Assembly: GCA_002840685.1 (NCBI GenBank)
Contig: PHBU01000015.1
Coordinates: 1-64,000 of the forward strand
Length of the DNA: 64,000 nucleotides
Direction of reading: 5' to 3'
Source: Chloroflexi bacterium HGW-Chloroflexi-6
Lineage (GTDB): Bacteria; Chloroflexota; Anaerolineae; Anaerolineales; Villigracilaceae
The position numbers and the translations under genes are program-made. The notes under the pieces were generated by a model. It was not told the origin of the DNA and did no database searches. It saw only the letters and a list, made by a program, of their open reading frames with translations. Positions 45,825 through 53,818 of the stretch are shown here, piece by piece; position 1 is the first letter of the stretch; each line of letters opens with the position of its first letter.

Positions 45825-45839
45825 AAAACCTTTTCAGCG

Positions 45840-45888
45840 TTGGTCGAGTAGCCTTGAGCGGTTTTTGCGAAAAGCGTATCGAGACCAA
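45840..45888. repeat. Dispersed inverted repeat, copy B
   Basis: TTGGTCGAGTAG at the left and CGTATCGAGACCAA at the right frame a variable centre of 23 bases. It ends 16 bases upstream of the GT-B-like gene ATG. Confidence 0.85.
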
Positions 45889-45922
45889 CATTTCGTGGAA
45901 AGCGATTATTACAGGTTTGCAC

Positions 45923-45959
45923 GGTGGTTTCGATACGGCCTTCGGCCTACTCAACCACC
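45923..45959. repeat. Dispersed inverted repeat, copy C
   Basis: GGTGGTTTCGATAC, GGCCTTCGGCC, TACTCAACCACC. Compared with the others, GGTC/GACC became GGTT/AACC at the arms, a paired change that keeps the stem. It ends 14 bases from the GIY-YIG stop codon. Confidence 0.85.
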
Positions 45960-45973
45960 AACTTGCTCAGCCA

Positions 45974-46255
45974 TCATTTCCTTTTCTCGAACTTTTTCTT
46001 TGCCAGCGCCGGAAGCGAATCGTATTCGCCTTTAATCAGGGCTTCACGTTTGACCCGGCTCCAGCCTTGGATTTGCTTTTCTCGATAAAAGGCGTCAGAT
46101 ACGCGTTCGTATTCTTCAGAGTAAACCAATTTTACGGGCAAACGCCGGGATGTATATTTTGCGCCCAGGCCGGATTGATGTTCCCACAAGCGGCGTTCGA
46201 TATCTTTGGTTGAGCCGACATAATAGGAGCCGTCTGCGCACTCGAGGATATACAT
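45974..46255 (-). CDS. GIY-YIG nuclease domain protein
   Basis: A 93-residue single-domain GIY-YIG protein of the UPF0213/YhbQ type. Visible landmarks are MYILECADGSYYVGSTKD (the GIY and YIG strands), RRLWEHQSG (catalytic R and H) and YREKQIQGW (E). Such domains cut DNA; small stand-alone members have varied and often unknown roles. The stop TAG sits directly before the ATG in frame, preceded by ATG GCC, so the usual N-terminal strand residues have probably been lost. It is bracketed by repeats B and C on one side and D and E on the other, in a glycan cluster with which it has no functional relation. Confidence 0.85.
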   Translation of the reverse strand: MYILECADGSYYVGSTKDIERRLWEHQSGLGAKYTSRRLPVKLVYSEEYERVSDAFYREKQIQGWSRVKREALIKGEYDSLPALAKKKFEKRK

Positions 46256-46285
46256 CTAGGCCATGAAATTCCTTATCCTGCACGA

Positions 46286-46329
46286 TGGTCGAGTAGCGCC
46301 GAGTGACAACGAGGTGCGTATCGAGACCA
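46286..46329. repeat. Dispersed inverted repeat, copy D
   Basis: TGGTCGAGTAG, a 20-base centre and GTATCGAGACCA. It is 31 bases upstream of the GIY-YIG ATG. Confidence 0.85.
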
Positions 46330-46367
46330 CATTCTGGTTATGATTATTTTTGTTTTCACTTGTATCC

Positions 46368-46432
46368 TGGTCTCGATACGCCGCTATGTCTCGATACACT
46401 TCGTTACTCGACAACCCGCGGCTACTCGACCA
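46368..46432. repeat. Dispersed inverted repeat, copy E (interrupted)
   Basis: TGGTCTCGATACG at the left and CTACTCGACCA at the right, with CCGC and GCGG next to them. Its centre holds a second copy (46387-46413). The right end is 5 bases from the stop of the GT2 gene. Confidence 0.85.
46387..46413. repeat. Dispersed inverted repeat, copy E2, nested in E
   Basis: TGTCTCGATACA, CTTCG, TTACTCGACA. The ends are TGTC and GACA instead of GGTC and GACC, again a paired change. It is located in the middle of copy E. Confidence 0.75.
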
Positions 46433-46437
46433 ACGAG

Positions 46438-47388
46438 TTAAGAGTAATACCACTTAAAAATCTGATCGTAAACCGCCAGCAGCGCTTTTTTGATGGGCGC
46501 GGCCTGGACCAGCCGCTTGACCAGGCTGGCTTGTTTGGGCGCAGGTTGTTTGCCGGCGTAAACACCTTTCACGTAATCGGTGGTGTTCGAGAGATTCATC
46601 ACCAGCGGATCGCTTACCATCAAGCGCAGGTAACCGGCGGCGTTCATGCGCTGGTCGAGCTGTTTAACCTGGCCCATCGGTTTGTCCATGTCGAAGGGCA
46701 GGAATTGGGCCAGCGTGGATTTGTAGGCAACGAATTGCCAGTGAGACGCGCCAACCATAGCTTTTTTGCCCTGATGGCTGATCTGCCAGTCTTGCGTCTC
46801 CGTATACACCTTGCGGTTTTCGGCTTCGTCCTGCCCGAGTGAGCGGTTGAACTCCCAGAAATTTTCCCAGGGGATGAACTGGCCTTCTTCGAGCGCGGCG
46901 TTTTGCTGGGCCCACTCGCGGGTGGAACTGTGATACTCAGGGTTGGTGCGGAAGGGGCGAGCGGTGACCATGCCGACCTTCGGGAAGGTTTCAAGCAGCT
47001 CAACCGAACGCGTCAGCCAACCGGGGTAGTAGAGAATGTCCGAGTCAGCATAGGCGATGATCTCACCCGGCGCGCCGGCCAGGATGATGTTCCAGGCGCC
47101 GCCCTTGCCCATATTCTTTTCGGAGAGAACGAGATATTGTATTCTCCCGGATTCTTTTTCGCCGATGAGCCAGTCGCGCACTTCGGGGCAGGATCCGTTA
47201 TCGAAGATCATCAGGTCGAAGGGCAGGCCGGGATCGTTGCGCATCGTTTCCAGGCTGACCTTGAGCACGTCCAACGCTTCGGAATAGAATCCGCTCAGAA
47301 AGGGGATGTAGTTCAGCACTGCAACGGTGATCCGCTCGGGCTTGGCAACGGTTTTGGCAAATTTGGCGGGATTTTGGCCTTTACGCAT
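46438..47388 (-). CDS. Family 2 glycosyltransferase
   Basis: A 316-residue GT-A fold enzyme. It has the nucleotide-sugar strand ITVAVLNYIPFLSGFYSEAL, FDLMIFDNGSCPEVRDWL, LSEKNMGKGGAWNIIL and the DxD-type motif IIAYADSDILYYPGWL. It would transfer a sugar from an NDP donor to a growing glycan in the cytoplasm. Its last codons lie just before repeat copy E. The start is not supported by a strong ribosome site; spacing to the upstream gene is 26 bases. Confidence 0.85.
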   Translation of the reverse strand: MRKGQNPAKFAKTVAKPERITVAVLNYIPFLSGFYSEALDVLKVSLETMRNDPGLPFDLMIFDNGSCPEVRDWLIGEKESGRIQYLVLSEKNMGKGGAWNIILAGAPGEIIAYADSDILYYPGWLTRSVELLETFPKVGMVTARPFRTNPEYHSSTREWAQQNAALEEGQFIPWENFWEFNRSLGQDEAENRKVYTETQDWQISHQGKKAMVGASHWQFVAYKSTLAQFLPFDMDKPMGQVKQLDQRMNAAGYLRLMVSDPLVMNLSNTTDYVKGVYAGKQPAPKQASLVKRLVQAAPIKKALLAVYDQIFKWYYS

Positions 47389-47414
47389 GGGTCTCAGGTT
47401 CCAGGTTTCACATT

Positions 47415-48299
47415 TCAGGTTTTACGAAACAATTGTTTAAAGCGCCACAGGGCGTTCGATAACCGTGTGGAATTCAGCGCCAGCAGCGGCCAGGCTTCGA
47501 TGCGCCGCCAGAGGCGGGCGGCGTTGAGCCTTTGCGGCAGAATTTTGCCGTTCACAAGGCGTTTGTCGGTGTCGAGCAGGGTGAAGCGCGTCATTGGGCG
47601 GCCACCCGCCAAACGGATATTGTCATCAGTTTCAGGGTGTTTGTAGTGCGGCTGTCCGCCGGGCAGGTGGGCGTAATCGTGGTTCTGGTGGATGATCATC
47701 ACATCGGTGGTGGCGTCTATGGCGGGGAAGCCATTTTTGCGGGCGTGGTAGATCATCCAGTTGTCCCAACCCGCGCGGCCAATGATGAAGGCGGGGAGAT
47801 CAGAATAGCAGAGCTCTGAGAACAGAAAATAGTCGGAACCGGCAGGCCGATGAAGTTCACCCTGACTTTTGACTTTTAACCTTAGCTGTTCCTGCCAATC
47901 TTGAGCGAAATCGAGCGGTTCGGTGATCTCCATGTCCCAGCGTTGACCCATCAGAACGAATTTGTCTTTTTGGGCCGACGCTTTTTTCGCCGCTTCGACA
48001 AAGTCATCGAACAGGATGATGTCTGCGTTGACGATGGCGTAGAGCGGCGTCGGGCTGGCTTGCCTTGCCAGGCGGAACATGGCGTCCATCAGCGGCGCGC
48101 CGCTCGGGCTGCGCGGAATCTCTCGGATGTGGACCACGCCCAAATCTGCAGCGGCTTCGGCCAGGCCGGGTTCGTCTCCAAGCAGAATCACATTCACATC
48201 CGGCAGCTTCGTCCACGAGGCAATGGCGTTGCACTGGATCGTGGCGATGTGCGGATCGCTGAAAGGTTTGGGGGCGGAAAAAATGGTGATCAAGGACAT
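47415..48299 (-). CDS. GT-A-like glycosyltransferase-type protein
   Basis: A 294-residue protein that begins MSLITIFSAPKPFSDPH and has a nucleotide-binding-type fold: VNVILLGDEPGLAEAAADLG, PLYAIVNADIILFDDFVEA (a DxD-like NAD), then VLMGQRW and PAFIIGRAGWDNWMIYHARKNG. The pattern resembles glycosyltransferase-like proteins often found near GT2 genes. Substrate unknown. Its start is in the end of the upstream cytidylyltransferase gene region, 3 bases from that stop. Confidence 0.6.
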   Translation of the reverse strand: MSLITIFSAPKPFSDPHIATIQCNAIASWTKLPDVNVILLGDEPGLAEAAADLGVVHIREIPRSPSGAPLMDAMFRLARQASPTPLYAIVNADIILFDDFVEAAKKASAQKDKFVLMGQRWDMEITEPLDFAQDWQEQLRLKVKSQGELHRPAGSDYFLFSELCYSDLPAFIIGRAGWDNWMIYHARKNGFPAIDATTDVMIIHQNHDYAHLPGGQPHYKHPETDDNIRLAGGRPMTRFTLLDTDKRLVNGKILPQRLNAARLWRRIEAWPLLALNSTRLSNALWRFKQLFRKT

Positions 48300-48302
48300 C
48301 AG

Positions 48303-49136
48303 TTATGAGCGGGATGAAGCGCGATGATCGATCTCGGTCATGGTTTTGTGGCGAACCCCGGCGTTGATTTCAGCCAGTTCGGGGTTTTGTTGAACGATTT
48401 CGAGCACATCGTACCAGGTGAAGTCGGTTTTCCCGTTGAGACGGGCAAAGATCTCGCGGATGAAGGCCAGGTCTTCAGGGGTGTCCACCGTCCAGCGTAA
48501 ATCACCGTGCGGGGGGGTATGGTGGAGTTGGGCGATTTGGAATCCGCGAGGGGAGGTTCCGCGGGTCACGCGTGAGGTTTCAGGTGCCAGAGAAACGCCT
48601 TCATAGAGGAACGGCATAACGTGTTCCCGATGAAAAGTTTCTGTCGATTCTTTCCAGGCGCGTTCGAGGGCCGCAAAGGTGCAGGCTTCGACATCCAACC
48701 CGATCGGGAAGCTGCGGCTGAAAGGCGGCGGAAGGCGGTTGCAGGCAAAGTCAGAATGCTGAGCGCTGAGGGTAGAAGACCCAACAACGAGCCTGACGGT
48801 TTCATCAATGATATCCGGATCGATCAGCGGGCAATCGGCGGTGATGCGGACGATTGTATCTGCGCTGTGGGTTTTGGCGGCCTGATAGTAACGGTCGAGC
48901 ACATCGTGCAGGCTGCCGCGGGTGCAGGCTACGCCCATCGAAACGGCGAATGCGGCCACCGGGTCGTCCGCGGGGTCGGTGGTGGTGGCGATGGCAACGG
49001 AATCCAGACTGCGGGCGCGCAGAGTCCGCTCGATGACGTGCTGGATCATCGGTTCCCCGGCAAGTTCCAGCAGGACTTTACCGGGCAGGCGCGAAGAGCC
49101 CATGCGGGCCTGGATGATGGCTACAGTTTTTGGCAT
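48303..49136 (-). CDS. SpsF-like cytidylyltransferase domain protein
   Basis: A 277-residue nucleotidyltransferase of the acylneuraminate cytidylyltransferase/SpsF type: VAIIQARMGSSRLPGKVLLE (nucleotide loop), VAIATTTDPADDPVAAFA and DTIVRITADCPLIDPDIID (metal-binding acids). It likely activates a sugar acid or other sugar with CMP for the surface glycan. Start at ATG 49136 gives the family start; it overlaps the upstream GT4 gene by 16 bases. A Gfo/Idh/MocA-type dehydrogenase, often its partner, is encoded at 52.8 kb. Confidence 0.85.
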   Translation of the reverse strand: MPKTVAIIQARMGSSRLPGKVLLELAGEPMIQHVIERTLRARSLDSVAIATTTDPADDPVAAFAVSMGVACTRGSLHDVLDRYYQAAKTHSADTIVRITADCPLIDPDIIDETVRLVVGSSTLSAQHSDFACNRLPPPFSRSFPIGLDVEACTFAALERAWKESTETFHREHVMPFLYEGVSLAPETSRVTRGTSPRGFQIAQLHHTPPHGDLRWTVDTPEDLAFIREIFARLNGKTDFTWYDVLEIVQQNPELAEINAGVRHKTMTEIDHRASSRS

Positions 49137-50209
49137 TTTTCGTAGGTTTCCAGCAAAATTTGCACATTTTTCGGCCAATCCGCTTTTTCTTCAGCGGTGG
49201 CGCGGGCCTTTTGACCGATTTCGGATAATTTTTCGCGCTGCTCGATGGCCTTGAGTATCTTTTCAGCCAGGGCATTGTGGTCGCCATCGGGGAACAGCCA
49301 GCCATTATACCCTTCCTGAACCCATTCCTTGTTGGCCGGGATGTCGGAGACCAGGCAGGGCAGGCCGCAGGCCAGGGCTTCCATCAGAGAAACGGATGAG
49401 CCGTCAACATGAGATGGGCTGATGTAAAGATCCGCCATCTGGTAGTAGCGTGGCAGGTCGGCGTTGTTGATGTGACCGGGAAAGCTGACGCGGCCTTCAG
49501 CTCCACCGCTGAGCAAGAGCTTGCGAATGAGGCTGCCCTGCGACCCGCCTCCGAGCAGGATTAGCGAGACATCTTCCCGCTGCCTGGCTACCGTTACAAA
49601 TGCCCTGGCGAGTACGTCGACCCCGTAATTGGCTTCCCAGGAGCGGTTGCAGAAGAGCGTGAAATCCGTTGACGGGTGTGCATCCTGGCTCGGTTTGAAG
49701 CGTTCCAAATCCACACCCCAGGGGAAAACGACTGTTTTGGCGGGGTCCATGCCATATTTGACGGCCATGTCGCGCGTCACTTGCGCATCGGATGTGAAAA
49801 AAGTGGAACGTTTGAGTGTGTAACGGGTTGCAAATTCCCACCACTTGCCGCGATGGACATCTTTCATCAGGTCGAAGCCCCACGACATGGTCAGCAACGG
49901 GCGAAAACCTGAGAGAACAGCGATCAAGGCGCAGGTTTGGATGGGCCCAGCATGGATCAGGTCGGGTTTGATTTTTTTGATCAAATCCCGAAAGGCCAGG
50001 GTCAGTTTCGGCAGATCGTTCCAGGCAAAGAGTTTTTGCCCGCCAGCCCATTGAACGATCTCGACATTTTCAGGCACTGGCCGCGATTCGGTCTGGCGCG
50101 GGCCTTGCTGTAAGCGGACATAATATATTTTGTGCGAACTTGCCGATAGCGCAGACAAGAAACGATGATCGTGGGGAGTATAGTCGAGTGAAAAATAGAT
50201 GACTCTCAT
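49121..50209 (-). CDS. Family 4 glycosyltransferase
   Basis: A 362-residue GT-B enzyme. It begins MRVIYFSLDYTPHDHRF and contains DLIHAGPIQTCALIAVLSGF, LFCNRSWEANYGVDVLARAF, FPGHINNADLPRYYQMADLY and the EX7E-type region PSHVDGSSVSLMEALACGLP near residue 285, the usual donor-binding site of GT4. It is the first gene of the minus-strand glycan block. The frame runs to 50284, but the shorter start fits the family better. The shared gap to the plus-strand MFS gene is the divergent promoter region of both blocks. Confidence 0.85.
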   Translation of the reverse strand: MRVIYFSLDYTPHDHRFLSALSASSHKIYYVRLQQGPRQTESRPVPENVEIVQWAGGQKLFAWNDLPKLTLAFRDLIKKIKPDLIHAGPIQTCALIAVLSGFRPLLTMSWGFDLMKDVHRGKWWEFATRYTLKRSTFFTSDAQVTRDMAVKYGMDPAKTVVFPWGVDLERFKPSQDAHPSTDFTLFCNRSWEANYGVDVLARAFVTVARQREDVSLILLGGGSQGSLIRKLLLSGGAEGRVSFPGHINNADLPRYYQMADLYISPSHVDGSSVSLMEALACGLPCLVSDIPANKEWVQEGYNGWLFPDGDHNALAEKILKAIEQREKLSEIGQKARATAEEKADWPKNVQILLETYEKCQKL

Positions 50210-50373
50210 GTGGCGGCTTTCAAAATTATATTTGGAAATTCGCAGTCCAGGCGCTTTTTTTCTGCGCTGCAGAGTATACAACAAGAATCCATGCTTGGGC
50301 GATTCGCCTGATTCTAAGCCGATTGAAAGTCTATTTGCACAATCCGGGTGATATACTCGCTCGGATTAAATCG

Positions 50374-51585
50374 ATGAATACTTTTGAACCGACTTCCCTC
50401 GACCGGCGCGACCTGCTTCTTGCCCGCGCTTATTATTTTGCCTATCTGGGTGGGTGGGGATTTATCCTGCCTTTTGTCAATCTGTTTTACGTTGGTCTGG
50501 GGCTGAACGGCAAGCAGATCGGCACGATCTCAGCCGCCAGTTCGCTGGTCGGGCTGGTGCTTGCGCCTGTCCTGGTCAGCGAAGTCAAAAAACGGCCCAA
50601 CCCCGAGCGTTACCTGCAATGGGCGCTGGCCCTGGGAGCTGTGGCCTACCTGTTGATCGGGCAGCAAACATCCTTTTGGCCGATCATCGTGATTGTCTTT
50701 TTCCAGGCGATGACCATGTCTGGCCTGGTGCCGATCTCTGATTCGATGGCAGTTAGCGTGGCGAATGCCTCCGGGACAGGCTACGGAAGTGTGCGAGTCT
50801 GGTCGTCGGTGGGTTGGATTTTCAGCGTCCTGGCCGCCGGATGGTTGATCGAACGCCTGGGGTTCACGGCCGGTTTTGGCGGGGTGGCCTTCGGATTTGT
50901 AGCAGCCTGCGTGCTCGTCTTTTTTATCCACCCGCGCCATTTTGCCGGGGTGCAGGCGGCATCCGGCCAGCCCAAAGCCAGCCTGTTCGTCACCGTTGGG
51001 CGCGTCGCGCGTGACCCGATCCTGCTGGCGTTTGCGATCGCGCTGATCTTTATCGGATTCCTGAACAATGGCGTTTTGCAGTTCGAGAATGTCTATCTTT
51101 CTGAATTGGGCGCGAGCAAAAGCCTGATCAGTGTCGCCGGCATCTTGAGCGCGGTGGTTGAACTGCCGTTCATGCTCTGGGCCGATAAAATCGTGCGCCG
51201 GATCAGCGCTCCGCGGCTGATGCTGCTGGCCTTCGTCATCATCATTTTGCAGCGTCTGTTGGTGCTGCTTTTCCCATCCATTGCCAGCATCATGATCGCG
51301 CGTTTCATCGGCGGAACAAGTTTCAGCTTTTACACGGTTGCCTTTATCGGGCTGATCTCCAGTCGCACCCAACCCGGTGAGACGGGCACCGTGCTGGCCT
51401 TGTATACCATTACGATTGCCGGCCTGGTCAGCATGCTGGCCGCGCCGGTCTCGGGAGCGATTTTCGACGCGGTTGGTGCGCGCTGGCTGTACGCTCTCTC
51501 ATTGACCGGTTATTGTATTGGCTTGCTCAGCTTTGGGCTGGCGGCGCGCAAATTAAAAAAGGAACCTTATGCAAACAACTTCTAA
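50374..51585 (+). CDS. MFS transporter, 12-helix, sugar/nucleoside-type
   Basis: A 403-residue major facilitator protein. The first helix (RAYYFAYLGGWGFILPFVNLFYVGLGL) and the loop GLNGKQIGTISAASSLVGL are of the LacY/NupG-like group; the 12 helices are separated by a central loop near residue 190. The longer frame from 50323 adds a hydrophilic tail of 17 residues. It would move a sugar or small metabolite across the inner membrane. The next MFS gene starts 17 bases before its stop, so they are coupled. Confidence 0.8.
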   Translation: MNTFEPTSLDRRDLLLARAYYFAYLGGWGFILPFVNLFYVGLGLNGKQIGTISAASSLVGLVLAPVLVSEVKKRPNPERYLQWALALGAVAYLLIGQQTSFWPIIVIVFFQAMTMSGLVPISDSMAVSVANASGTGYGSVRVWSSVGWIFSVLAAGWLIERLGFTAGFGGVAFGFVAACVLVFFIHPRHFAGVQAASGQPKASLFVTVGRVARDPILLAFAIALIFIGFLNNGVLQFENVYLSELGASKSLISVAGILSAVVELPFMLWADKIVRRISAPRLMLLAFVIIILQRLLVLLFPSIASIMIARFIGGTSFSFYTVAFIGLISSRTQPGETGTVLALYTITIAGLVSMLAAPVSGAIFDAVGARWLYALSLTGYCIGLLSFGLAARKLKKEPYANNF

Positions 51586-52744
51586 AAACGCTGTCTGGGT
51601 CTGGACCATTGCCAGCTTCTTCGCTTTCTTCGTCTTCGGATTTTCCGACAACCTGAAAGGCGCAACCATCCCGGCTTTTTTGCGCGATCTGGATTTTTCC
51701 TACTCGGTGGGTGGCAGCATCCTGCTCGGAATTTATATCGGCTTCCTGATCGCAACCCTGCTGACCGGCATCCTGGCCGATATTGCGGGCAAAAAAACTG
51801 TTTTGTTGATCGCCGCGGCTTGCCTGACGCTCGGCATCCTCGGCTTTAGCACCTTCAGCACCTTTTGGCCGCTGGCCCTTTCCATGCTGGTGCTTGGTCT
51901 GGGGCTGGGCGCGATCGAACTGGGCGCGAACAATATGATTGTGGATTTGCACACCACGCAAAAGGCCAAATATCTGAATCTGATGTCGGTCCTGCACGGC
52001 TTGGGATCGATGACCGCCCCCCTGTATGCCGGCTTCATGCTTTCTGCCGGGTTTTCCTGGCGACAGGTTTACCAGGGCGCTTTGGTGCTGGTTGCTTTGA
52101 TGCTCGTCTATACCCTGCTGGCGAAATATCCGCGTATGGCCGAACGAAAAAGCGAATCAATTTCCTTCAAGAAGTTGATGAAAACAGCCTTCACTGGCGA
52201 CAGCATCTGGTACTACTTTTTGATCGCCATCTACGTTTCGACAGAACTTGGCGTCGCTTCGTGGATCGTCGAGTTTCTGCAAACCCAAAAGGGGCTCGCT
52301 GTTGGCTTTAGCACCCAAATGCTTTCGCTTTATTTCGGCCTGATGATGGCCGGGCGTTTCGCCGGCAGCTTTTTCGTGGAACGGGTCGGGTATCTCAAAG
52401 TCATGCTGTTCGCTTCGCTGGGAGCCTTTGTCAGCATTGCGATTGGCATTTTTGGCTCGTCTGAGCTTTTTTTCTTCATCCCCATCAGCGGTCTCTTTCT
52501 TTCCATTATTTTCCCGACCATCACCGCGGCTGTCTCTGACCAGCACACCGAAAACCAGGGTTCGATTTTGGGGTTGCTCTTTACTTTTGCCGGCCTGGGC
52601 GGGATGCTTGGCCCATGGCTGATTGGGGTTGCCAGTGACCTGATCGGCCTGCAACTCGGGTTTGGTATGTGTCTGGTATTTTGCGCGCTGATGATTGGCG
52701 CATTGTTGATTTTGCTGTCCGGGCAAAAGCGTAATATGGCTTAA
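51569..52744 (+). CDS. MFS transporter, FucP/sugar-like
   Basis: A 391-residue transporter with 12 helices. It opens with WTIASFFAFFVFGFSDNLKG and ATIPAFLRDLDFSYSVGGSI, has GILADIAGKKTVLLIAAACL, and later GLGLGAIELGANNMIVDLHT as in the fucose/glucose permease subfamily. AAGGAA precedes its ATG inside the upstream gene. With two transporters back to back it may take up sugars or export intermediates used by the glycan genes; this is only context. Confidence 0.8.
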   Translation: MQTTSKNAVWVWTIASFFAFFVFGFSDNLKGATIPAFLRDLDFSYSVGGSILLGIYIGFLIATLLTGILADIAGKKTVLLIAAACLTLGILGFSTFSTFWPLALSMLVLGLGLGAIELGANNMIVDLHTTQKAKYLNLMSVLHGLGSMTAPLYAGFMLSAGFSWRQVYQGALVLVALMLVYTLLAKYPRMAERKSESISFKKLMKTAFTGDSIWYYFLIAIYVSTELGVASWIVEFLQTQKGLAVGFSTQMLSLYFGLMMAGRFAGSFFVERVGYLKVMLFASLGAFVSIAIGIFGSSELFFFIPISGLFLSIIFPTITAAVSDQHTENQGSILGLLFTFAGLGGMLGPWLIGVASDLIGLQLGFGMCLVFCALMIGALLILLSGQKRNMA

Positions 52745-52780
52745 AATAGCGTTGTTCAAAGTTGGCGCAAAGGACTTTTT

Positions 52781-53791
52781 ATGAAAATTTTGATTGCCGG
52801 GCTTGGCTCGATCGGACGACGACATTTTCGCAACCTGGTTGCCCTGGGCGAGAAGGATATCGTGCTGTATCGCACACACAAGGCGACCCTGTCTGATGAT
52901 GAATTGGCGGGCTATCCCGTTGAGACCGACCTGGCCGAAGCGCTGGAAAAGCACCGGCCGCAGGCTGTCATCGTCGCCAACCCGACCGCCCTTCATATGG
53001 AGGTTGCCATCCCTGCGGCGCAGGCCGGATGCGCCGTCCTGTTGGAGAAGCCGATCGCCGATGATTTGTCTCGGGTCGCTGAATTGCGCGATGCCGCCCT
53101 GAAAAATGGCAGTCGCATCCTGGTCGGGTTTCAGTTTCGTTTTCACCCGACCCTCAACAAGGCCAAAGAATTGATCGAAGCCGGAGCGTTGGGCAAGATC
53201 CTGACCGCCCATGCTCATTGGGGGGAGTATTTGCCCAACTGGCACCCCTGGGAAGATTACCGCGCCAGCTATGCCGCTCGCGACGACCTGGGCGGCGGCG
53301 TTGTTCGCACGCTGACTCATCCGCTTGATTACTTGCGTTTTCTTTTGGGCGAAGTTGTTTCGCTCCACGCTTTAAGCGGACAGATTTCCCCGCTCGAATT
53401 AAGCGGTGTGGAAGATGTGTCCGAGATCGGGCTCAGGTTTGCCTCCGGCGCGATTGGCGGGGTGCATGTCAATTACTTCCAGCGCCCGGCGGTTCACCGG
53501 TTGGAAATTGTCGGTACGGCGGGCACGCTCCGTTGGGATAATGCCGACGGGATGCTGATCCACTTCCAGATGCCGGATGCTTTCGGCGGGATCTACCCCC
53601 AGCCTGCCGCTGCCATCGAAACGCGTTACCCGCTCCCGGACGGGTTTGAGCGCAACCAGCTTTTCGTGGCGCAGACCCAACATTTCCTGAAGGTCGCTGC
53701 CGGTGAGTCCGCTCCGATCTGCACACTTGAGGATGGAGTCAGGGCACTGGAAATGGCCCTTGCGGCGAGAAATTCTCCACTCTGTCCATAA
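52781..53791 (+). CDS. Gfo/Idh/MocA-family sugar oxidoreductase
   Basis: A 336-residue NAD(P)-dependent dehydrogenase. The Rossmann start is MKILIAGLGSIGRRHFRNLV, followed by VIVANPTALHMEVAIPAA and VLLEKPIADD (with the usual EKP), and the C-terminal domain has DYRASYAARDDLGGGVVRTLTHPLDYL. It probably oxidises a sugar nucleotide or sugar acid for the surface glycan. The SpsF-like cytidylyltransferase on the opposite strand is the natural partner; together they could make a CMP-activated sugar acid. AAAGGAC precedes the ATG. Confidence 0.85.
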   Translation: MKILIAGLGSIGRRHFRNLVALGEKDIVLYRTHKATLSDDELAGYPVETDLAEALEKHRPQAVIVANPTALHMEVAIPAAQAGCAVLLEKPIADDLSRVAELRDAALKNGSRILVGFQFRFHPTLNKAKELIEAGALGKILTAHAHWGEYLPNWHPWEDYRASYAARDDLGGGVVRTLTHPLDYLRFLLGEVVSLHALSGQISPLELSGVEDVSEIGLRFASGAIGGVHVNYFQRPAVHRLEIVGTAGTLRWDNADGMLIHFQMPDAFGGIYPQPAAAIETRYPLPDGFERNQLFVAQTQHFLKVAAGESAPICTLEDGVRALEMALAARNSPLCP

Positions 53792-53818
53792 ATAGAAAGC
53801 TTTGTGCAGGGTTAGCCA

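Noticed and set aside
45626-46432. Repeat cluster read as a CRISPR array
   Set aside because: The repeats are palindromic, vary in length and centre, alternate orientation, and are not separated by uniform spacers; no cas gene is near.
52157-53368. Minus-strand open frame of 403 codons across the MFS and Gfo/Idh genes
   Set aside because: Opposite two genes with strong family motifs; composition is typical of a reverse-strand shadow.
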